Of a DNA stretch of 42,881 nt, positions 34,687-42,881 are shown piece by piece. Made by a program: the position numbers and the translations under genes. Below the pieces are notes generated by a model. It ran no database searches. It was not told the DNA's origin and was given only the letters and a program-made list of their open reading frames with translations. The stretch is from NCBI GenBank assembly GCA_017635415.1, contig JAGBLM010000112.1, positions 1 through 42,881 of the forward strand, written 5' to 3'. The number at the start of each line of letters is the position of its first letter. The first letter of the stretch is position 1. Source of the stretch: Succinivibrio sp. Its GTDB lineage: Bacteria > Pseudomonadota > Gammaproteobacteria > Enterobacterales > Succinivibrionaceae.

Positions 34687-37135
34687 TCTGCTCTTATGCA
34701 CCTGTCTTGCGCTGGCTGTTTTATGCATTCTGATGCTTTTTATGGCCGTGCATAAATTTTCCCTGCAAAAAGCGGCTTCAGATGAGGTCATGGCGCTTTG
34801 TGCTCTGCTCCCCTATGCCAGAGCCGTAAATAACCGAACCATTATCTTAAAGGACGGTTCACTATGCACCGTCATCAGGCTCAAACCTCAGGATCTGAGT
34901 TGTCTTACCGCAGGACAGCAGGAATTTCTGCAAAAAAGGCTGGCCGACTTTGCCGCAGGACTACCCTCAGGTTTCTGCATTCATTTCGATGTCGTCTGCC
35001 GAAATGCGCTAGGATCTGCTTTTAAAGAAAGTGGCAATATGGTGCTTGATTACTTTGAAAAACAGCGCCGGGAGCTTTTTAGCAGAGATCCTGCCCTTGA
35101 GCGTGACTATTTTGTCACCATAACCTGGCAAGGAGATCTGAAAACACGCCTTGCCGCCATCTCCTGCTGTACGGACTTCCCGCATGAAACAGATGAAAAC
35201 AGATTAGAAGAGATTTTCCTTAAGGAAATCAGACCGCTAGAAACAGCGTTAAGTCAGATTTACGAACTTATGCCTCTATGCGCACAGGATAACTTCCATC
35301 CGGCCTTATCCCATATCAAGGAATGCCTGACCGGAAGACTTACCCCCGTACATCACCGCACAGAGGAAAATCTTGATTCTCTGCTTGCCACTGATGATTT
35401 CTACAGCGGCTACTGTCCCGTTATCGGCAGCAACCATATTGCCGTTGTCACCATCAACTCCATGCCCGGGGAGTTGACCCCGAATATCTTAAATGATCTG
35501 GCAAAACTCAGATTAAGACTGCGGGTCTCACAGCGCTTCATTGCCTATGACAGTGCCAAGTCAGAACTTAAACTGCGGCATACCAGACGACTGTGGCAGC
35601 AGAAAACACACGGCATTTTAAGTCAGATCTTCAATCTTGAGGGTGGTGTGCAAAACGAGAATGCCCTGCGGCAGGTTGATGATCTTGATGATGCATTGTG
35701 CAATCTTGAAGGGCATGAAAATATCTTCGGGGCCTTCAGTTTCAACGTCATTCTCATGGCAGAGGACCGTCAGGAACTTGAAGATAACGCGGCCTTAGTC
35801 TGTAAAACTATCGAAAAAGCAGGTTTCGGGGCCAGAATTGAAACCATAAACAGCACTGAGGCATTTTTAGGATCTCTGCCAGGCAATCTGTATCCTAATC
35901 TGCGACAGCCGATGATTTCCTCTGCCATGCTTTCCTGTTTCATCCCTTTTGAGGCGGTATACACAGGAGAAAAATACAGTCCCAACAAACTGTACGGAGA
36001 CAAGGCAGATCCGCTGATGCAGATCAAAACCATCTCTGGCGAATCTTTTGACTTCAATCTGCATCAGCACGACCTTGGCAATACCCTCATTTTCGGACCA
36101 CCTGGTTCGGGAAAATCCGTCCTGTTGGGCGCACTCATGCTCAATCTGCAGCGTTACCGCGGCATGAGGGTATTTGCCTTCGACCGGGGCTATTCCTTCT
36201 ACGCTCTGACCATGGCACTTCGTGGCACCCATCTTAACCTTGACGATGAAAGTTTAAGTTTTGCCCCGCTGCAGTTTCTTGACAATGAGGAACAGGTGGC
36301 ATCAGCTGCTGACTATATCGAAACGCTGTGCAGATTAAACGGTCTGGAGGTAGTACCACTCCTAAGACAGGAAATAACAGGTGCACTCACCAAACTGCGT
36401 GATCTCAAAAATCGCACGCTGTCAGATCTGCATCTGCTGGTGTCAGACAGATCACTCAAACAGGTGCTTGCCACCTACTTATGCAGTGAGGGCTCACCAG
36501 GACTGCTTGACGGCAGCAGCAATCCTCCGCTGGACTCGCCTTTAACCGTATTCGAGTGTGCAGAATTCTTCAGTAAGGATGAGCGTACAACAGTACCTGT
36601 TTTAAAACAGCTGTTCAACCTTATCGGCAGAGCGTTGACAGGAGCCCCTGCGGCCATCATCCTCGATGAGGCCTGGATGATGCTCAAAAACCGCTTCTTT
36701 GCCGAGGAACTGTTGTCCTGGTTTAAAACGCTCCGTAAACATAATGCCTTTGTCATTATGGCCACACAGTCGCTGTCCGATTCCGTTTCCTCGGGACTTT
36801 ACCTAAACCTCCTCGACTGTGCTAAAACCAGACTCTTTCTGCCTAATGCCGATGCCGGTTCTGAACTTGAACGACAGTTGTATCTTGAGGCGGGACTTGA
36901 TGAAAAACAGATAGAACAAATCGAAAACGGCAGGCCAAAACAGGACTATTACCTGCTCAGGTCAGGACACTTCAACGGACTTAACCTTGAACTGTCAGAA
37001 GAGGAACTGCTACTGCTTGGCAAATGTACCAGAGGGGCGGTCGAGGAAATCAGCAGACTCAAAGCTACTTTCGGTGAGGAATTCTTTATGCATTTAAAAC
37101 CTAAAAAAGGCGTCACCACGGAGTGTTTTCTATGA
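34679..37135 (+). CDS. trbE: TrbE/VirB4 secretion ATPase
   Basis: This 818-residue protein is the large AAA+ ATPase at the base of the secretion channel. After one N-terminal membrane segment (1-25) and the VirB4 N-terminal domain come Walker A GPPGSGKS at 473-480, FAFDRGYSFYALTMALRG near 499-516, Walker B ILDEAW at 661-666, and the switch region MATQSLSDSV. Size and motif spacing are typical and the frame is uninterrupted, which argues for a functional system. It overlaps trbD by 8 bases and trbF by 13 bases. Confidence 0.96.
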   Translation: MLNLLLCTCLALAVLCILMLFMAVHKFSLQKAASDEVMALCALLPYARAVNNRTIILKDGSLCTVIRLKPQDLSCLTAGQQEFLQKRLADFAAGLPSGFCIHFDVVCRNALGSAFKESGNMVLDYFEKQRRELFSRDPALERDYFVTITWQGDLKTRLAAISCCTDFPHETDENRLEEIFLKEIRPLETALSQIYELMPLCAQDNFHPALSHIKECLTGRLTPVHHRTEENLDSLLATDDFYSGYCPVIGSNHIAVVTINSMPGELTPNILNDLAKLRLRLRVSQRFIAYDSAKSELKLRHTRRLWQQKTHGILSQIFNLEGGVQNENALRQVDDLDDALCNLEGHENIFGAFSFNVILMAEDRQELEDNAALVCKTIEKAGFGARIETINSTEAFLGSLPGNLYPNLRQPMISSAMLSCFIPFEAVYTGEKYSPNKLYGDKADPLMQIKTISGESFDFNLHQHDLGNTLIFGPPGSGKSVLLGALMLNLQRYRGMRVFAFDRGYSFYALTMALRGTHLNLDDESLSFAPLQFLDNEEQVASAADYIETLCRLNGLEVVPLLRQEITGALTKLRDLKNRTLSDLHLLVSDRSLKQVLATYLCSEGSPGLLDGSSNPPLDSPLTVFECAEFFSKDERTTVPVLKQLFNLIGRALTGAPAAIILDEAWMMLKNRFFAEELLSWFKTLRKHNAFVIMATQSLSDSVSSGLYLNLLDCAKTRLFLPNADAGSELERQLYLEAGLDEKQIEQIENGRPKQDYYLLRSGHFNGLNLELSEEELLLLGKCTRGAVEEISRLKATFGEEFFMHLKPKKGVTTECFL

Positions 37136-37773
37136 AAAAAAGTCAGGCCCAGGGCTTAAGAGAGCTTAATCTGATGGGACTTTTTCTGCGTTTTAACCTG
37201 CTGCCGATAACAGCTTTACTCATCGGCGGCGCTTTGGGTTTTTCAGGTCTGGCCGCCTACATTTATGAAACACAGCGCTCAGAATATATTCCCTATCTGG
37301 TCACGGTAGACAAGCAGGGAGCCGTACTGGCCAGAGACGAACTTAACCCAGTCGATTCGATACCTGACAGAGTTGTCGCCTGGGTCTTGGGAGATTTTAC
37401 CGAGAACCTGATTGCCAGAAGTGCTGACAGCGCACTGCAGGAGATGCGTGTCAGAAAAGTTTATGCGCTAATCAAAAAAGATTCTCTGGCCTTTGAAAGC
37501 GCTACAAAATACTACAACACCCATAATCCTATGGATCTGTCCACACAGGTTAAAGTTGACATACAGAGCATAAAACGACTTACTGCCGACAGTTTTGACC
37601 TTACGCTATCTACCTCAGAGGACGGCGGTAAGGAGACGCACAGAACATCAAGAAGAATGATCATCACCTACAGAATTAACGCAGGCTTTCACGGTGATCT
37701 TGAATTTATGAAACTCAATCCTCTGAATCTGCAAATCGAAAGTTTCTCTCTTAGTGAAAACAACTACGGATAA
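37123..37773 (+). CDS. trbF: TrbF/VirB8-like protein
   Basis: A 216-residue bitopic inner-membrane protein. A short cytoplasmic N-terminus and one membrane helix (about 22-45) precede a periplasmic VirB8/NTF2-like domain. Within it, YIPYLVTVDKQGAVLARDEL and WVLGDFTENLI are typical of TrbF. VirB8-type proteins link the inner-membrane complex to the core complex. It overlaps the end of trbE and is followed 2 bases later by trbG. Confidence 0.9.
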   Translation: MFSMKKSQAQGLRELNLMGLFLRFNLLPITALLIGGALGFSGLAAYIYETQRSEYIPYLVTVDKQGAVLARDELNPVDSIPDRVVAWVLGDFTENLIARSADSALQEMRVRKVYALIKKDSLAFESATKYYNTHNPMDLSTQVKVDIQSIKRLTADSFDLTLSTSEDGGKETHRTSRRMIITYRINAGFHGDLEFMKLNPLNLQIESFSLSENNYG

Positions 37774-37775
37774 TC

Positions 37776-38534
37776 ATGGTCTCTATGCCTTACGTATTTC
37801 CCCCAATAATTACCAGAATGCTTGCTGTCTTGTGTGTTCTTATCACCGAACCTGCTGCAGCTGAGGAGCTCTCGTTTACCTATGGCACACAGACTCCGCA
37901 GATCACCTGCGGTCTTCTCAATCTGTGCGATATTACACTTGAGAGCGGAGAAAAAATACAGGGGGTTGAAATCGGTGATTCAGCCCGCTGGCAGATTGAT
38001 TCCATCTTCTCAGGACAGGGACAGAGCAGGACTGCGCATATAATCATCAAACCTATGGCTGATGCCCTGTCGACCACACTGCTGATTGCCACCAATCGCA
38101 GACTTTACCACATAAGTCTGAAGTCGGCCAAAGCACAGAGCATGACCTCGGTGAAATTTAAATATCCGTTCAGTGAGAACAGCGGTACCCAGGGGGCTGA
38201 TCTGAGCGCAGTCGACAGTTTTACCTCAGTCGACGAGGGGACCAATATAGACTGTGACTACACTCTGAGCGGGGATGAGGAGATAATGCCCAGACAGGTT
38301 TACAGTGACGGCAGAAAAACCTATATCAAAATGTCCCACGAAGTACGGGTCAAAAGGATGCCTGCGCTTGTGATCACCCGCTCCAACGGGATGTTTTCGG
38401 ATGAGTCTTTGACTAATGTGAATTACCGGATCAAAGGCACCTCATTTGAAGTTGACTGCGTTATAGATGAGGCAAAACTGATACTGGGCAGCGGCAGCGA
38501 AAGAATGGAGGTTTTACTTCGACATGGAAGGTAA
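37776..38534 (+). CDS. trbG: TrbG/VirB9-like outer-membrane core protein
   Basis: The 252-residue precursor has a signal peptide ending near AAA (about residue 29). An N-terminal CagX/VirB9 domain follows, with ITLESGEKIQGVEIGDSARW near 50-69, and ATNRRLYHISL and KFKYPF further on. A C-terminal domain carries PRQVYSDGRKTYIKM. With VirB7- and VirB10-like partners it forms the ring in the periplasm and outer membrane. It is a little shorter than typical plasmid TrbG proteins. No TrbH lipoprotein gene follows: the stop lies 11 bases inside trbI, leaving no space. Confidence 0.9.
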   Translation: MVSMPYVFPPIITRMLAVLCVLITEPAAAEELSFTYGTQTPQITCGLLNLCDITLESGEKIQGVEIGDSARWQIDSIFSGQGQSRTAHIIIKPMADALSTTLLIATNRRLYHISLKSAKAQSMTSVKFKYPFSENSGTQGADLSAVDSFTSVDEGTNIDCDYTLSGDEEIMPRQVYSDGRKTYIKMSHEVRVKRMPALVITRSNGMFSDESLTNVNYRIKGTSFEVDCVIDEAKLILGSGSERMEVLLRHGR

Positions 38535-39717
38535 CAACCAGAAACTGCTGTTTAACACTCCCTCAAAACTTAATGTGCTCAAGTTTCTGCTTCCCTCCGG
38601 AGCATTGCTTATTGCCATGCTGAGTGCCCTGTACGTCAGCGAGGAAACAGGCAAGAGTCCCGCTGCGGAAAAATCGCTTCCATTGCTTGCCAAGGCAGAT
38701 GTCGACAAAATGATCGCCGAACACAGCAGGAAAACAGATCCCGCACTTGGAAAAGACGTAATGGAAAAAGCGCTCCGTGCACTTTCCGCACTGCAGCCTG
38801 CCGCAGTGAGCAGGACTGATAATGAAGACGTTGAGCGCAGTGATGATGAAAACTCCTCACTTGACGATCTTGAGGAATTAAAACAGCTTCTGCTTGAGGA
38901 GAGTATGGAAAAGAGGAAGGAACAGGAGAGTCAGAACCTGACCTACGGCGGGGAGAAAAATGATTCTGCAATCCGATCCTCATATGAACAGGCACTCTTA
39001 GCGCCGGTCAGAGTCAAAATCAACGGCGACAGCGAAGAACATATTCTTGGTAATACCACCCTGTCAGGATCTTCAGCACCAAAAACCTCAAGTCCTCTTT
39101 CCGCCTATGATTATCTTGAACAGAACGATACAGAAAATCCTCATGATATTCAGTTGCCCAAAAACGAATTCTATCTGCGACAGGGAAGCGTAATACCTGC
39201 CGTGTTACTGACCGGCATCAATTCAGAGCTGCCAGGACAGATCTCCGCGCAGGTCACCACCGATGTTTACGATTCCGTAAACGGCAGAAAACTTTTAATC
39301 CCGGCTGGAACCATGATAGTAGGCCAGTACAGTTCCACCGTATCGATGGGTCAGGAACGTGTCATGGCCGCATTTACGAGACTGCTGTTCTCTGACGGCA
39401 GGTCGCTCAATATCGGAGCCATGCCCGGACAGGCCACTGACGGTTTTTCAGGATTTGATGCTCAGGTAGACAATCATTACCTCAAAAATCTCTATAACAG
39501 CGTGCTGATAGGACTCACTTCGACCAGGACCGTCAGTTCAGACCCGCACAATCGAGCCAGTCAGGCTGAAAGTGAGATGGCTAATCAGGCGGGAAATGCC
39601 AGTGCCCAGACCCTGCAGAACAATATCAATTTCACGCCTACTCTCAAGGTTAGTCCCGGGGCATTGTTCAATATTGCCCTTACAAGAGATCTTTATTTTC
39701 AAGGAGACAACAGGTGA
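38524..39717 (+). CDS. trbI: TrbI/VirB10-like core protein
   Basis: The 397-residue protein spans the envelope. It has an N-terminal cytoplasmic tail, one membrane helix at about 18-37, an acidic charged linker (about 85-150), and a C-terminal VirB10 barrel domain from about 215 onward. LRQGSVIPAVLLTGINSELPG, then LLIPAGTMIVGQY and DGRSLNIGAMPGQATDG, identify the family. VirB10 proteins sense ATP use at the inner membrane and open the outer-membrane pore. The frame overlaps trbG by 11 bases and trbJ by 4. Confidence 0.94.
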   Translation: MEGNNQKLLFNTPSKLNVLKFLLPSGALLIAMLSALYVSEETGKSPAAEKSLPLLAKADVDKMIAEHSRKTDPALGKDVMEKALRALSALQPAAVSRTDNEDVERSDDENSSLDDLEELKQLLLEESMEKRKEQESQNLTYGGEKNDSAIRSSYEQALLAPVRVKINGDSEEHILGNTTLSGSSAPKTSSPLSAYDYLEQNDTENPHDIQLPKNEFYLRQGSVIPAVLLTGINSELPGQISAQVTTDVYDSVNGRKLLIPAGTMIVGQYSSTVSMGQERVMAAFTRLLFSDGRSLNIGAMPGQATDGFSGFDAQVDNHYLKNLYNSVLIGLTSTRTVSSDPHNRASQAESEMANQAGNASAQTLQNNINFTPTLKVSPGALFNIALTRDLYFQGDNR

Positions 39718-40475
39718 AAAAAGCTGTTATTGCACTTACCGCTCTTTTTTTGGTGCTGAGCAGTGATTCAGAGGCAAAAACCTATACTGTTAAGGACAAG
39801 ACTCTGATAGCCGAATCTATTAAGCAGCACAACGAAATCCTCTCTTTGTGGGCCCAAAACAATCAGACGGCACTTGAGCAGTTAAAAGTTCAGCAGAGAA
39901 TCGAAGCTAGGCAAATAGAGGACGGTACAACAACCCACAAAGACAGCTGGGACAGTCTCATTGCCCTTAATCACTCCTCTGTGGCACTGCTTGAGGCTGA
40001 GATCTCCGCCTACAGCGAATATGCCGCCTTCAATAATTATCTGACCTCAAAAATCAGGCGCGAAAGCTGGACCCAATGCGCAAAACTTCAGCACTGCAGT
40101 TTTAAAGATCAGAAAAAGGCTCTGTTCTCAAAGGAGATTCAGGAGGCTGAGACTACGGCAAGACAGGCAGAGCAGGAACGAGGTTTTCTGAAAATGCAGC
40201 AGCAGTTACTGCTCTCCTACATGCAGGAGGGACATGAGGACAGAAATCCTTCTGACCTTCTTGATACACTGCTAAAAGTCAGTGCCATCAGTGCGCTCAG
40301 TCTTAATGAACTTAACCGGCAACTGAATCTTCTGATTGAAAGGCAGAACAGCAGTAGAACAACTGCCCTATCTGCCCTAGGACTTGATAAAAGTGAAGAA
40401 CGGCGCTTCATAAGTCCTGAGGAACTCCCTTCTGATGAACACTTTGACCTGAGGATCGGCAAACATGTCAGATAG
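39714..40475 (+). CDS. trbJ: TrbJ/VirB5-like pilus-associated protein
   Basis: A 253-residue exported protein with a signal peptide of about 21 residues (cleavage after SEA). The mature chain is almost entirely helical and coiled, with many Gln, Glu and Lys residues, as expected for VirB5/TrbJ minor pilus-tip proteins. The primary sequence is poorly conserved in this family, so the call leans on structure and on position between trbI and trbL. A cysteine pair (AQCAKLQHC-like region near 122-128) may form a disulfide. Confidence 0.75.
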   Translation: MKKAVIALTALFLVLSSDSEAKTYTVKDKTLIAESIKQHNEILSLWAQNNQTALEQLKVQQRIEARQIEDGTTTHKDSWDSLIALNHSSVALLEAEISAYSEYAAFNNYLTSKIRRESWTQCAKLQHCSFKDQKKALFSKEIQEAETTARQAEQERGFLKMQQQLLLSYMQEGHEDRNPSDLLDTLLKVSAISALSLNELNRQLNLLIERQNSSRTTALSALGLDKSEERRFISPEELPSDEHFDLRIGKHVR

Positions 40476-41406
40476 TCTCACAACAAAACTACTCATCACT
40501 TTTCTGCTACTTATGTTCTGTCAGAATGCTGTAGCCTTTGAGGAAGTCAATCTTGAGAGTTTTAATACCGTTACCACGGAATTTCAGGAAAATATAAAAA
40601 CCTATACTGACGCCATCAAAGATGCTGCAACCAGACTTTTCTGGACGCTGCTAACCTTTTCTCTGATTACTACTGGCATTAGACTGATTTTTGTTGAGGG
40701 CAATGTTCAAACTTTTACCGGCGTGTTTGTCAGACTGACGATCACCACGGGAGTTTTCTATTTCCTGCTAGATAACGGTCCTGCCATTGGTGCCGACATT
40801 ATTGATTCTCTTGCGGCCATTACAGACGACAGAAAAGTCGGACCTTCTGAACTTTTCACCATGTGTTCATCATTATCCGTAAAATTCATGAACCTGATCA
40901 GTGAAGGAAACTTAGGCTTATTCGGAAGTCTTATGCTAGCACTGCCCTGCCTGTTTTTCTTTTATGTTATGGCCATGGTAGTAGTCCGCTATGGAGTACT
41001 GTATCTTACCGCTTACTCGCTGTGTGTACTCGGAGTATTCGTGCTGGGTTTCGGGGCCTTCGGCTATACTAGGGAGATTGCCGTAAATTATCTGCGTAAC
41101 ATCCTGTCATATGCTCTGCAACTTATGGCAACAATACTGGTTTGCAATGCCGGTTTCAGAATACTCGAAAGACTGTTCAACTCAGTTTCCGAACTTGACA
41201 GACCTGTCGTAGTACAGGATTGTCTTATTATCGTGTTCACAGGTTTATTTATCAGAGGGGTGGTGGAAACTCTTCCTAATGTTGTCGGAAATCTGATTAC
41301 ACAGACTGGTACGGTAAAAGATCCTCTTCCCAAGAATGCAGGAAATTCAGTAAAACATATCATGGGAAGCACGTTAAGGCAGGCGTTCAGGAAAGTCGCA
41401 AAATAG
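40465..41406 (+). CDS. trbL: TrbL/VirB6-like polytopic protein
   Basis: The 313-residue protein has a signal-like N-terminus (1-24, ending AVA) and about five further membrane segments between 57 and 270, the pattern of the TrbL/VirB6 inner-membrane channel protein. GFGAFGYTREIAVNYLRNIL followed by a helix and a small C-terminal amphipathic tail is typical. It is shorter than RP4 TrbL (about 530 residues) because the long C-terminal tail is absent. It is the last gene of the operon; no clear terminator follows, and the next gene starts 134 bases on. Confidence 0.86.
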   Translation: MSDSLTTKLLITFLLLMFCQNAVAFEEVNLESFNTVTTEFQENIKTYTDAIKDAATRLFWTLLTFSLITTGIRLIFVEGNVQTFTGVFVRLTITTGVFYFLLDNGPAIGADIIDSLAAITDDRKVGPSELFTMCSSLSVKFMNLISEGNLGLFGSLMLALPCLFFFYVMAMVVVRYGVLYLTAYSLCVLGVFVLGFGAFGYTREIAVNYLRNILSYALQLMATILVCNAGFRILERLFNSVSELDRPVVVQDCLIIVFTGLFIRGVVETLPNVVGNLITQTGTVKDPLPKNAGNSVKHIMGSTLRQAFRKVAK

Positions 41407-41539
41407 AAAACCTGAGGACGTGAAACAATCGTATAAATCTAGTTTTGTTCACATTTTGATAAAGCAAACTCGAGTTGTTTACTATGTCTGCTAAAATGTT
41501 TAACTGATTTACTGATAAAAAAATAATCAAGAGGTTATT

Positions 41540-42274
41540 ATGGCATCAACCAGGACAAAACCTACTGTAACCTGCCTGATGGAATGCTCTATTGATGGAA
41601 GACTGGATGAAGGCAGATGGTCGACCATGTTCGATAAGGACGGCGAAGGCAATCCTGACGTCTATTATGAAACAAGAAACAAAATAGATGCCGACGCCGA
41701 ACTGCTCGGACGTGTTACTGTGCAGAAACACTATGCCAAGAACATCTTTAAGGCAGTAAGTCATACCATGCCTTTGAATCTGACTCCGTTCAAAGGGATC
41801 CGCAGCAGAGAGAAAATGCTGGCAGTGTTCGATTCCACAGGAATGCTGGCCTACGACTCCAACGAAATAGACGACCGTACGGTAATCGCGGTGTTAGGAA
41901 CAAAACTTGTCAGTGAGGAGTACCTTTGCTTCCTAAGAGAGAAGGAAATCTCCTATACCTTTGCCGGGGATGACGGTCGTGATCTTAATGCGGCTCTTGG
42001 TTCACTGTATAACGATTTTGGTTTAAAACATGTGCTGCTGGCAGGCGGAGGTCTGTTGAACGGTTCTTTCCTCAAAGCCGGACTTATCGATGAACTTGAT
42101 GTCGTAATCTACCCAGGACTTGACGGTTTAAATGGAATAAACAGCATCTTTGAATACAAGGGAGAAAAAAATGAAAAACCTTGTCAGGGACAGTCGTTAG
42201 AACTGCTTGATGTCCAAAAGTGCCGCGCCGGGGTGGTATTGCTTAAATATGCTTTCCACAAAGAAAGCAACTGA
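41540..42274 (+). CDS. RibD C-terminal/DHFR-like reductase
   Basis: The 244-residue protein matches the RibD_C (dihydrofolate-reductase-like) domain: PTVTCLMECSIDGRLD at the start, a LLGRVT-type strand and helix in the middle, and HVLLAGGGLLNGSFLKAGLIDELDVVIYP near the end. Stand-alone members reduce riboflavin intermediates or related substrates with NADPH; none of the neighbours is a riboflavin gene, so the substrate is open. AGAGG lies 6 bases before the ATG. It is preceded by an AT-rich gap that separates it from the secretion operon, and it probably belongs to the flanking chromosome. Confidence 0.85.
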   Translation: MASTRTKPTVTCLMECSIDGRLDEGRWSTMFDKDGEGNPDVYYETRNKIDADAELLGRVTVQKHYAKNIFKAVSHTMPLNLTPFKGIRSREKMLAVFDSTGMLAYDSNEIDDRTVIAVLGTKLVSEEYLCFLREKEISYTFAGDDGRDLNAALGSLYNDFGLKHVLLAGGGLLNGSFLKAGLIDELDVVIYPGLDGLNGINSIFEYKGEKNEKPCQGQSLELLDVQKCRAGVVLLKYAFHKESN

Positions 42275-42337
42275 CGTTTTCCCTGCTGAATATTGCTGAT
42301 ACTGTCTGTACGTTATCGAGTATGGAACAAATTTTAC

Positions 42338-42365
42338 TTGCAATGTACGGAATTTTAGGTAAAAT
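42338..42365 (+). promoter_or_regulatory. tRNA-Ser promoter
   Basis: TTGCAA (-35) and TAAAAT (-10) are separated by 16 bases. The segment after the -10, GTGCCCG, is GC-rich, like the discriminator of stringently controlled stable-RNA promoters. The expected start lies about 14 bases ahead of the tRNA. Confidence 0.7.
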
Positions 42366-42385
42366 AGTGCCCGTTCTTCATAAAC

Positions 42386-42475
42386 GGTGAGATGTCCGAG
42401 TGGCTGAAGGAGCACGCCTGGAAAGCGTGTATACGTTAACGCGTATCTCGGGTTCGAATCCCGATCTCACCGCCA
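42386..42475 (+). tRNA. tRNA-Ser(GGA)
   Basis: A 90-base class II tRNA: acceptor arms GGTGAGA and TCTCACC pair fully, the anticodon loop is CTGGAAA between CACGC and GCGTG stems (anticodon GGA, reading UCC/UCU), and a long variable arm with ACGTTAACGCGT follows. The T-arm reads CGGGTTCGAATCCCG, then discriminator G and an encoded CCA. The long variable arm and anticodon identify serine. Confidence 0.96.
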
Positions 42476-42881
42476 CGTCTTTTCGTTTCCGCACAGTCTT
42501 AATAAATATTGTCAGGCAGTTGGTGCTGATTTCAGTATCAGATATTTCTGTTTTTTCAAAATTAACGGTTCTATTTCGCCACGCACTACAAATTATTTGT
42601 CAGACAATGTTACTTATGTAACAAGCTCTAATTATTCTGCTTAATAATCAGATAATAATATAGGTTCATAATTAAAGTTGCTGCTTTTTTTATGCCTTTC
42701 AAAACTTGACCATCAAATTCAGTTTTTTCAATAAACTTTTTTCTTTTCATTATGTTATCTGTCATTCACAGAAATTATCACCCCCTGTTAATTCCTGTGT
42801 TATTTGAACGCTCCTCAATTCTGGAACATCAACAGTGGTGACTTTTTTTAAAAGGTCTATATTGATAATCAGGAAAGGGGA
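42476..42881. other. AT-rich region after the tRNA without a supported gene
   Basis: These 406 bases to the window edge hold no confident gene, terminator or integrase. A 45-codon minus-strand frame (ATG near 42765) is lysine-rich with no good ribosome site and is not called. I saw no second copy of the tRNA 3' end here or elsewhere in the window that would mark an integration site. Confidence 0.4.

Noticed and set aside
42630..42770. 45-codon lysine-rich minus-strand frame after the tRNA
   Set aside because: The G-rich stretch is about 15 bases from the ATG, the composition is AT-driven, and there is no domain.
1..42881. CRISPR arrays, insertion sequences, rRNA genes
   Set aside because: No regularly spaced repeat, no transposase or integrase frame with terminal repeats, and no rRNA-like sequence was seen on either strand.

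Overview
The window reads as chromosomal DNA of a gammaproteobacterium. It carries ttcA, uspE, rimO, sstT, folP and a UvrD-type helicase together with a manganese-dependent pyrophosphatase, a TRAP transporter operon and autotransporter remains. This mix would suit a host-associated, largely anaerobic member of the Aeromonadales such as the Succinivibrionaceae. That placement is an inference from gene content and protein style; no rRNA or marker alignment was possible.

Left part (1-13.6 kb): the last 29 codons of an autotransporter-like outer-membrane barrel and a putative lipoprotein come first. A minus-strand group follows (LysR regulator, EamA exporter, aldehyde dehydrogenase), with a divergent MFS transporter. 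Next are an unrecognised exported protein, serine O-acetyltransferase, a DUF554 membrane protein and a Sel1-repeat protein. A GntR/FCD regulator then faces a three-gene TRAP transporter operon across a control region with repeated TTGTAT-type sites.

Middle (13.7-29.2 kb): an internally deleted autotransporter pseudogene lies next to a large N6-type DNA methyltransferase with a MerR-like N-terminus. Then come a D-2-hydroxyacid dehydrogenase overlapped by a DnaT-like gene, folP, and a five-gene minus-strand directon. In transcription order this directon holds a DotH/IcmK-like protein, a VirB1-like lytic transglycosylase, uspE, ttcA and the UvrD/PcrA-type helicase. Plus-strand ppaC, rimO and sstT follow.

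Right part (29.2-42.9 kb) is accessory in character. It has an AT-rich solitary beta-class DNA methyltransferase, a DUF1703 (AAA/PD-(D/E)XK) pseudogene broken by an in-frame TAG, a small unknown protein and an NAD(P)-binding protein. A compact, intact P-type type IV secretion operon then runs trbB-C-D-E-F-G-I-J-L over 8.4 kb, preceded by a perfect 38-bp palindrome. No relaxase, coupling protein, TrbH or TrbK is in the window. A RibD/DHFR-like reductase and tRNA-Ser(GGA) close the annotated part. The most unusual points are the secretion operon without visible DNA-processing partners, the two secretion-related genes heading the uspE-ttcA directon, and the two solitary methyltransferases beside decaying genes.
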